Source: Fimadaptatus sp050946055
GTDB taxonomy: Bacteria > Bacillota > Clostridia > Christensenellales > Aristaeellaceae
Length of the DNA stretch: 26,126 bases
Direction of reading: 5' to 3'
NCBI GenBank assembly: GCA_050946055.1
Contig: JBMNUB010000042.1
Span: 1-26,126, forward strand
Positions 21,542-26,126 of the stretch are shown in pieces. The notes under the pieces are model-generated. The model ran no database searches. It was not told the origin of the DNA and saw only the letters and a program-made list of their open reading frames with translations. The translations under genes were made by a program, and so were the position numbers. Position 1 is the first letter of the stretch; every line of letters starts with the position of its first letter.

Positions 21542-22198
21542 TTACTGCGCAAGCTCGCTGAGCCTTGATATGTCTGTAAGCTCTATCGCGCCGCGGGTCA
21601 TGCGTATCATGCCCTCGGATTGCAGGTACTTGAGCATGCGCGTAACCACCTCGCGCGCCGTGCCAAGGTGCGCGGCCACGCGGTCGTGGGTGGTCTTTAT
21701 GACATTGCTGCTGTCCAGCACGCTCTCCTCCAACAGAAACGCGGCCAGCCGCTTGTCCATGCTCTTCCACATTATCTGCTCTATCAGCCACATGACTTCC
21801 GAAAAGCGCGCCGCCATGAGCTGACTGGTGTAGTTGGCAAGCGGCGCGGAGCGCTCCATTACGGACTTGTACACGTCGGCGGGTATGACTATAAGCTGCG
21901 AGTCCTTCTCGGCCTCTATGGTTATCTCAAACTGTATGCTGTTCATTATGCAGGACGCGGAGAACAGGCATATGTCGCGCGTGAGCAGGCGATACAGCGT
22001 AACTTCGCGGCCATCGCTGGATATTATGTAGCTGCGCAGCTGGCCGCCCAGCAACGCAAACAGTCCCGTGCAGTCGGCAGAGCCGTTGTGCAGTATCTCG
22101 CCGCGCCGCACATCGCGCCGCGAGGATGAGTCAAGCAGCAGCTCCTGATCTGCGGGCGCAAGCTCGTTCCACATCGGGAAGAATTCATTCAGCTCCAA
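21542..22198 (-). CDS. Crp/Fnr-family transcription regulator with CX5C sensor motif
   Basis: The protein has 218 aa: an N-terminal cyclic-nucleotide-binding-fold sensor (about 10-115), a long dimer helix (about 117-148) and a C-terminal helix-turn-helix (about 165-200). The recognition helix reads TAREVVTRML, with R182, E183 and R187 in the places that contact GTGA half-sites in E. coli Crp. The sensor has C77 and C83 in RDICLFSASCIM, and C43 further up. It lacks the N-terminal Cys cluster of Fnr, so a redox- or persulfide-reactive Cys pair is more likely than an iron-sulfur cluster (inference). TTG at 22198 is 8 nt after GGGAGG; GTG at 22207 overlaps that site. It converges on the rhodanese-thioredoxin operon and is the prime candidate to bind the two shared operators. 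Confidence 0.88.
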   Translation of the reverse strand: MELNEFFPMWNELAPADQELLLDSSSRRDVRRGEILHNGSADCTGLFALLGGQLRSYIISSDGREVTLYRLLTRDICLFSASCIMNSIQFEITIEAEKDSQLIVIPADVYKSVMERSAPLANYTSQLMAARFSEVMWLIEQIMWKSMDKRLAAFLLEESVLDSSNVIKTTHDRVAAHLGTAREVVTRMLKYLQSEGMIRMTRGAIELTDISRLSELAQ

Positions 22199-22218
22199 AC
22201 CGGACACCTCCCATAATG

Positions 22219-22247
22219 AGTATAATGCGCGCGTGGATATATGTCAA
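22219..22247 (-). promoter_or_regulatory. Strong promoter of the Crp/Fnr gene
   Basis: On the minus strand, TTGACA (22247-22242), a 17-bp spacer and TATACT (22224-22219). The predicted start of RNA near 22212 falls at the ribosome site itself, so the mRNA has almost no leader. The remaining DNA up to about 22430 shows nothing else I can name. Confidence 0.75.
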
Positions 22248-22437
22248 GAGAGGCGGCGGCAGGTGTTCAAGGCGGCCTGACTTAAACTGTTTACGCCATT
22301 CCATGCGGATAAGTTTGGCTTTATGCATGCATCTGAGCCCAAAAAGATTCGATTCAAGCCGCATAATGCGCGCTTTATTGCAGGACTCGGGATGCGCGCT
22401 TTAAAGCGGGACAGGCATTAAAGCGCATTTTAGATAA

Positions 22438-22466
22438 TTGACAGTATTTCGAAAATGTATTACAAT
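22438..22466 (+). promoter_or_regulatory. Promoter of the leader peptide / attenuator
   Basis: TTGACA (22438-22443, consensus), a 17-bp spacer and TACAAT (22461-22466). It lies 24 bp before the leader-peptide start. Confidence 0.8.
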
Positions 22467-22490
22467 TGATAAAAACGAGGAGGTTTTGAT

Positions 22491-22526
22491 ATGAAAGGCA
22501 TGTACAAGCCCTTTATCATCGGCTAA
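22491..22526 (+). CDS. Leader peptide, 11 residues
   Basis: It reads M-K-G-M-Y-K-P-F-I-I-G-stop. A near-perfect ribosome site GAGGAGG (22477-22483) lies 7 nt upstream and a consensus promoter just before that. The stop codon touches the 5' arm of a terminator hairpin (22527). This is the layout of leader peptides that sense ribosome stalling in attenuators of antibiotic-resistance genes in Bacillota. I do not recognise the exact peptide, so the inducing signal is unknown. Confidence 0.6.
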   Translation: MKGMYKPFIIG

Positions 22527-22621
22527 ACCGCAGTAAGTTAAAGCATTAATGTTCAGATAGATAGTCTGAACTTGTGTTGATGTTGCCCTTTTGAAGGTGT
22601 TCGACTTGCTGCGGTATTTTT
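22527..22621 (+). promoter_or_regulatory. Attenuator hairpin after the leader peptide
   Basis: The 5' arm ACCGCAGTAAGT (22527-22538) pairs with ACTTGCTGCGGT (22604-22615; 12 bp, one G-T pair), followed by atttttatg. Inside the loop is a perfect 7-bp hairpin, GTTCAGA (22551-22557) / TCTGAAC (22565-22571). A ribosome stalled on the leader would cover the 5' arm and stop the terminator from forming (inference). Confidence 0.6.
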
Positions 22622-22662
22622 ATGCCCATTTTGAGTCGGGGAAATTCAAGGAGGAACGGATA

Positions 22663-22743
22663 ATGCTAAAGGGATGTGGAGGAGTGAAATACATGTCTCA
22701 AATCAGGAAACATCGGGATGAAACGGGAAACTGTGGAAAATAG
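22663..22743 (+). pseudogene. 26-codon ORF after the attenuator, likely a gene remnant
   Basis: The ATG at 22663 has a strong site AAGGAGG 8 nt upstream, but the frame stops at 22741 after 26 codons (starts M-L-K-G-C-G-G-V-K-Y). Its place after a leader/attenuator suggests the 5' end of a regulated cargo gene that was lost or truncated. I see no continuation in other frames that I can identify. It could also be a second leader peptide. Confidence 0.4.
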
Positions 22744-22856
22744 ATGGAAAACTATGGGGTTGAAAGGCCGAACACAGGAATATATAGGTAGAACTGCACA
22801 AATTGGGAAAGAGGGGCACGAAGAAGCCCGGCGCGCGATGCGTGTCACAGAAAAAA

Positions 22857-22886
22857 GCGAAGCGACCTCAAACGAGGCCGCTTCTG
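22857..22886 (+). terminator. Hairpin, first copy
   Basis: AAGCG (22860-22864) / CGCTT (22879-22883) and CCTC / GAGG with an aaac loop. The 25-nt string at 22859-22883 occurs again, identical, at 23136-23160. The following ttctgcttg is a poor T-run. Confidence 0.5.
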
Positions 22887-22935
22887 CTTGTCAAAGCGTC
22901 TTTTTGCCAAGCGTGGACGGGGGAGAAACTCCCCC

Positions 22936-23135
22936 GCCACTGCCACCCCTACTCAGTTTCCACTGAAATCCTGCGGATTTACGGGCGTGGAAACTGCAAG
23001 GAAGATATGCTGCTCTGGGAAATGGGATTTCCCGCCGCAAAAAATCCTGAGCGCCCACCGCACATGTCGCTGGGCGCTACCTAAGTCGGCGGGCTGCGAG
23101 GCCCGCCGAGCTCTCCGGGGGTTTTTTGACAGTCT
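22936..23135. other. Structured non-coding block of the element
   Basis: Three perfect hairpins lie in a row: GGGAAAT-ggg-ATTTCCC (23017-23033); AGCGCCCA (23050-23057) / TGGGCGCT (23071-23078); and TCGGCGGGC (23086-23094) / GCCCGCCGA (23101-23109), followed by ggggttttttg (a likely terminator). Overlapping plus-strand frames (22718-22966, 22888-23277) lack good ribosome sites and recognisable domains. Similar hairpin-rich DNA is common near transfer or mobilisation regions of clostridial elements, but I cannot show that function here. Confidence 0.5.
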
Positions 23136-23136
23136 G

Positions 23137-23168
23137 AAGCGACCTCAAACGAGGCCGCTTTTTGTTTT
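23137..23168 (+). terminator. Terminator, second copy
   Basis: The same hairpin as at 22860 (AAGCG-a-CCTC-aaac-GAGG-c-CGCTT), here followed by a good T-run (tttgtttt). The copies are 277 bp apart. Confidence 0.7.
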
Positions 23169-23189
23169 GCAGGGAGACAAATGCCGGAA

Positions 23190-24308
23190 TCATGGCCAAA
23201 CGTCAAACACGTTGAACGTGCGTCTGACGCGAAAAGCTAACGTAGGGCATAGTGTCCCACACGGAACTTTGGTATAATTGGAACAGATATATTGAGAAAT
23301 CCGCTTGCCATTGTTGGTGCGGTGGACATACATCTTACCGCCGCAATCGGCACAATAGAGTAAGCCTGTGAGGGGAGCTGCTTCGCCCCAGCCGTTTGGA
23401 TAACGCCGTACATTGCTGCGGATTTTCTGCACCAGATCAAAGGTCTGCTGGTCGATAATGGATTCATGGGTATTCTCAAAGATCGTCCACTCGTCCTCAG
23501 AAACATAGTGGCTTTTCTTGTCCTTAAAGTGCTTGCGGGCCTTGAAATTGATGGTGTGCCCCAAATACTCTCGTTTTTTCAAAATGTTCATGATGGTAGA
23601 TGATCCCCATCCATAGGGGTCTTTGACCGGCTTTGAACGGTTCACACCCTCATTGAAGTGGGCAAGGTGTACGACAGGAATTTCAATCCGGTCTGCGGAT
23701 AGTTTACAAGCAATCTGATAAGGTCCATATCCCTCCAGCGTGAGGGAGAAGATACGGCGTACCACTTCGGCGGCTTCTTCATCTACCAGCCAATGCTCCC
23801 GCTTTTCGTCCCATAAGTAGCCGTAAATCACGGTGCCTGTCAGGTGCTTACCGCTCATGCCTTTTGACTTAAACACAAAGCGGATTTTCTGGCTGGTATA
23901 ACGGGCGTAAAATTCATTCATAATGTTGCGGAACGGGGTAAAATCGTCATCGCCTTTCAGACTGTCCACACCGTCATTGATCGCAATCAGCCGAACACCG
24001 CGCTGCCGCAAAACCTCCATGACCTGACCGACCTTCAGATAGTCGCGTCCCAACCGGCTCATGTCCTTGATGACGATTGCCTCTACACGCCCTGCCTCCA
24101 CTTCCTCCATCATCGCCAAAAATCCGGGGCGGTCAAAACGGGTGCCTGAGATACCATCACCGGTAAAGTGCGTAGGGTTTGGCAGTCCATTCCGGCGGGC
24201 AAAATCCTCTAACATTTGCTTTTGGTTGGATATGGAGTTGCTCTCGCACTGTAACTCATCGTCCTGGCTCAGGCGCTCGTACAGTGGGGTAATTTTTTCA
24301 TTTCTCAT
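23190..24308 (-). pseudogene. Large serine recombinase, TnpX/TndX type, 3'-truncated
   Basis: 372 aa remain, against the roughly 500-560 usual for this family. The resolvase domain has the catalytic S14 (YERLSQDDE), and the conserved GISGTRFDRPGF (52-63) and KDMSRLGRDYL (81-91). The Recombinase domain spans about 155-255. The zinc ribbon has C319, C322, C342 and C350. After CGTLCPT (350-356) the family sequence stops and about 16 unrelated residues lead to the stop codon, so the C-terminal coiled-coil part is missing. ATG 24308 has AGGAGG just upstream. Codon use (ATT/ATC for Ile, A/T-rich) differs from host genes. Such enzymes excise and integrate elements at short att sites; this copy is probably inactive. 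Confidence 0.88.
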
Positions 24309-24330
24309 GGCTGTACCTCCTGAAACAAAA

Positions 24331-24393
24331 ATGCTCTAAGTGATTGCTTCACTAACCATGACAAAATCATGATTAAGAAGTCACTTAGAGCAT
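24331..24393 (-). terminator. Terminator/attenuator just before the recombinase gene
   Basis: Perfect 13-bp arms ATGCTCTAAGTGA (24331-24343) and TCACTTAGAGCAT (24381-24393), with an inner CTTC/GAAG step and a capping hairpin CATGA-caaaa-TCATG (24357-24371). On the minus strand it is followed at once by TTTTTGTTT, then the recombinase ribosome site. A competing short pairing AGTGA (24339-24343) / TCACT (24349-24353) exists. Only 22 bp separate it from the start codon, leaving no room for a promoter in between. Confidence 0.7.
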
Positions 24394-24404
24394 ATATCAC
24401 CCAA

Positions 24405-24498
24405 ATCTGCATGAGCAGCTGTGGCATGAAGCACAGCTAACTTATGCCGGTGCTTAGGGAGGCTAAAGCATTTTGCAGATGGAGATGCTTTAAATAAG
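24405..24498. other. Dense overlapping inverted repeats at the element edge
   Basis: ATCTGCA (24405-24411) / TGCAGAT (24474-24480); AGCTGTG (24417-24423) / CACAGCT (24432-24438); AAGCAC (24429-24434) / GTGCTT (24450-24455); AAAGCAT (24465-24471) / ATGCTTT (24485-24491), the last followed by aaataagttttt. Several exclude each other. It may be the recombinase-binding end of the element or a structured RNA; no function is shown. Confidence 0.5.
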
Positions 24499-24523
24499 TT
24501 TTTCTGGTATACGTCGCTGCTAA

Positions 24524-24552
24524 TTGCCAACACACGCCCGTGGTGCTATAAT
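24524..24552 (+). promoter_or_regulatory. Promoter of the FAD-dependent oxidoreductase gene
   Basis: TTGCCA (24524-24529), a 17-bp spacer and a perfect TATAAT (24547-24552), 38 bp before the GTG start. Confidence 0.75.
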
Positions 24553-24590
24553 GTTTGCAAAATAGCACATCTGGCGGGAGACGAAGAAGT

Positions 24591-25853
24591 GTGGAACACA
24601 TAGAGGAGCGGATTAGTACTCGGGTCATGGGCGAGTACGACGTAGTGGTCGCGGGCGGCGGCGTGGCGGGCGTGGCGGCGGCGCTGTCGGCGCGGCGCGC
24701 GGGCGGCAGGGTGCTGCTGATAGAAAAGAGCCTAAAGCTGGGCGGGCTGGCGACGCTTGGACTTATCAATCTGTTCGTGCCGCTGTGCAATGGGCGCGGC
24801 ACGGCGATAATAGGCGGCATGTGTGAGGAACTGCTGCGGCTGTCCATACGGCGCGGCTACGATTCGCTGCCCGAGGCATGGCGCGACGGCAAGGCGCAGC
24901 CCGGCGAAAAGACGCGCTATGTGACGCGCTTTTCGCCAGACATATTCGCCATGGAACTGAGCGCGCTGCTGGACGATGAAGGCGTTGAGCTGCTCTACGA
25001 CGCGCTGGCGACGCGCCCTGTGATGAGGGAAGACGGCAGATGCGAGGGCGTGACGGTTGAGACCAAGGACGGGCGCGGGTTCTATCGCGCAGGCATGGTC
25101 GTGGACGCGACGGGCGATGCCGACCTGCTCAGCCGCGCGGGTGTACCCACCGTGCTGGGCGGCAATTACTTCACCTACATGGGGCGCGCCATCGACATAG
25201 AACACTGCCGCCGCGCGGCTGATACCGGCAATATAGAGGATGCCTACTATACGATAGCGGGCGGCGAGGCCAATCTGTACGGCGGCGGCCATCCCAAGGG
25301 CATGCCCATGCTCAGCGGGCTGGATGCGCGCGAGATAACCCGGTATGTGGTGGACAACCACAGGCTTATACTGGACAAGCTGGACGCGCAGCATCGCTCG
25401 GAGCGCGACGTGGTACAGCTGCCCGGCATGCCGCAGATGCGCACCACGCGCCGCATAGACGGCGACTATGCGCTGATGACGGATGATGCCTACCGGCACT
25501 TCGACGACTCGGTATGCGCCATATGCGACTTCGACAGGCGCGACTTCCTGTACGAAGTGCCGCTGCGCTGCCTGACCAGGCGCGGATATCCCAACCTCAT
25601 CACGGCGGGGCGCTCGGCCAGCGCCTGCGGCTACGCATGGGACGTGCTGCGCGTGATACCGCCGGCGATACTGACCGGACAGGCGGCAGGGCTTGCGGCC
25701 ATGCGCGCGCTGGGCGAGGGCAGTGCGGTGTACGATGTGGACATAGCCGGGCTGCAAGGCTCGCTGAGCGCGGCGGGCGTGAGCATACACTTTGACGACG
25801 CGCTGATACCCGCAGGCGGTGGCGGCGAACATGCGGACATAGGGCATGTGTGA
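24591..25853 (+). CDS. FAD-dependent oxidoreductase
   Basis: The protein has 420 aa. It has an N-terminal FAD-binding Rossmann motif, YDVVVAGGGVAGVAAALSAR (16-35), then E45 for the ribose, GGLATLGLIN (51-60) and VVDATGDADLL (170-180), a pattern of the FAD_oxidored family (HdrA-like and GlcD-unrelated). The C-terminal FAD site is ITAGRSASACGYAWDVLRV (337-355). The substrate is unknown. GTG at 24591 is taken as start: GGGAG lies 10 nt upstream and the promoter 38 bp upstream. The ATG at 24627 is also possible, and a TTG at 24555 falls too close to the -10 box. It is a single gene after the mobile-element remnant, followed by a repeat array; codon use is host-like. Confidence 0.85.
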   Translation: MEHIEERISTRVMGEYDVVVAGGGVAGVAAALSARRAGGRVLLIEKSLKLGGLATLGLINLFVPLCNGRGTAIIGGMCEELLRLSIRRGYDSLPEAWRDGKAQPGEKTRYVTRFSPDIFAMELSALLDDEGVELLYDALATRPVMREDGRCEGVTVETKDGRGFYRAGMVVDATGDADLLSRAGVPTVLGGNYFTYMGRAIDIEHCRRAADTGNIEDAYYTIAGGEANLYGGGHPKGMPMLSGLDAREITRYVVDNHRLILDKLDAQHRSERDVVQLPGMPQMRTTRRIDGDYALMTDDAYRHFDDSVCAICDFDRRDFLYEVPLRCLTRRGYPNLITAGRSASACGYAWDVLRVIPPAILTGQAAGLAAMRALGEGSAVYDVDIAGLQGSLSAAGVSIHFDDALIPAGGGGEHADIGHV

Positions 25854-25915
25854 TTGCCATTTGATGTGCGGCGGCTGTGTACACAGGCTGCCGCATGCAG
25901 AAACATCCTGAGCGG

Positions 25916-26126
25916 CGGGCATGCGTATGAGTACGCAGCAGCTAGCGCGGCCAATGCTGCACAACCGCAAGATGCGGGCATGCGTATGAGTACGCAGCGG
26001 CTAGCGCGGCCAATGCTGCACAACCGCAAGACGCGGGCATGCGTATGAGTACGCAGCGGCTAGCGCGGCTAATGCTGCACAACCGCAAGGTGCGGATATG
26101 ATAACGCAATATACAGCAAGCGCCAT
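25916..26126. repeat. 59-bp tandem repeat array with hairpin, 3+ units
   Basis: atgcgtatga recurs at 25921, 25980 and 26039, exactly 59 bp apart, with a decayed fourth copy near 26098 that reaches the window edge. Each full unit has a perfect hairpin TGCGTA-TGAG-TACGCA. A longer weak pairing (GCAGC/GCTGC) can form around gctagcgcggcc. Its sequence is unrelated to the 59-bp array at 80-336. No gene is seen after 25853. Confidence 0.88.

Larger units (their letters stand above)
22430..24500. mobile_element. Remnant of a mobile element with serine recombinase
   Basis: This block differs from its surroundings: lower G+C, little ATA codon use, and the attenuator, hairpin and recombinase parts described separately. 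The edges are approximate and set by where base composition changes; I found no convincing flanking direct repeats. A weak likeness (taaagc..atttt..agat) occurs at about 22419-22436 and 24464-24480. The recombinase is truncated and no relaxase, excisionase or intact cargo gene is present, so it is probably immobile. Confidence 0.65.

Noticed and set aside
20860..21824. Long frames on both strands across the 34-bp array
   Set aside because: Low-complexity readings of the repeat that run into the Crp/Fnr gene on the opposite strand.
22718..23277. Plus-strand frames of 82-129 codons in the element
   Set aside because: They cross terminators and hairpins, overlap each other, and lack good ribosome sites and domains.
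22430..24500. Flanking att direct repeats of the element
   Set aside because: Only a weak, gapped likeness (taaagc..atttt..agat) was found, too short and imperfect to define ends.

Overview
The window reads as chromosomal DNA of a G+C-rich member of the Bacillota, most likely class Clostridia. The basis is a tig-clpP-clpX cluster, a Bacillus-type LonB with its N-terminal membrane anchor, strong AGGAGG ribosome sites, sigma-A-type promoters, and a TnpX/TndX-type serine recombinase of the kind common in gut Clostridia. Host genes use ATA for isoleucine very often despite the high G+C. No rRNA, tRNA or CRISPR array was found. Taxonomy is inference.

Layout. 320-1513 (-) is a homocysteine S-methyltransferase-family gene, divergent from the proteostasis cluster tig-clpP-clpX (1725-5170, +). 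After a repeat array comes a YhfI-like metallo-beta-lactamase-fold hydrolase (5873-6607, +). It converges on a two-component system (sensor kinase 6914-9574 and response regulator 9546-10250, both -), with a secreted protein of unknown function (10405-11118, -) just upstream on the same strand. lonB (11600-13264, +) and the potassium-uptake pair trkA-trkH (13485-16311, +) follow. Two redox operons come next: ferredoxin + NapH-like membrane iron-sulfur protein (17040-17839), and rhodanese + CoA-disulfide-reductase/rhodanese fusion + thioredoxin (18548-20915). A convergent Crp/Fnr regulator lies at 21542-22198 (-). A lower-G+C foreign segment (about 22430-24500) carries a leader-peptide/terminator attenuator with no intact gene behind it, a block of hairpins, and a 3'-truncated serine recombinase. 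The window ends with an FAD-dependent oxidoreductase (24591-25853, +) and another repeat array.

Two patterns stand out. (1) Seven intergenic spaces each hold a different tandem repeat (periods 59, 71, 33, 67/74, 44, 34 and 59 bp, about 2.4 kb in all). Most lie just after operon ends, and several units contain small hairpins or show higher-order organisation. (2) The two redox operons share a nearly identical 19-bp site with an inverted-repeat core (GTGATAWTGTCAC), about one helical turn different in distance from their -10 boxes and without good -35 boxes. The nearby Crp/Fnr protein has the R-E-x3-R recognition helix expected to read GTGA, plus a CX5C pair in its sensor domain. I infer a small local redox/sulfane-sulfur regulon.
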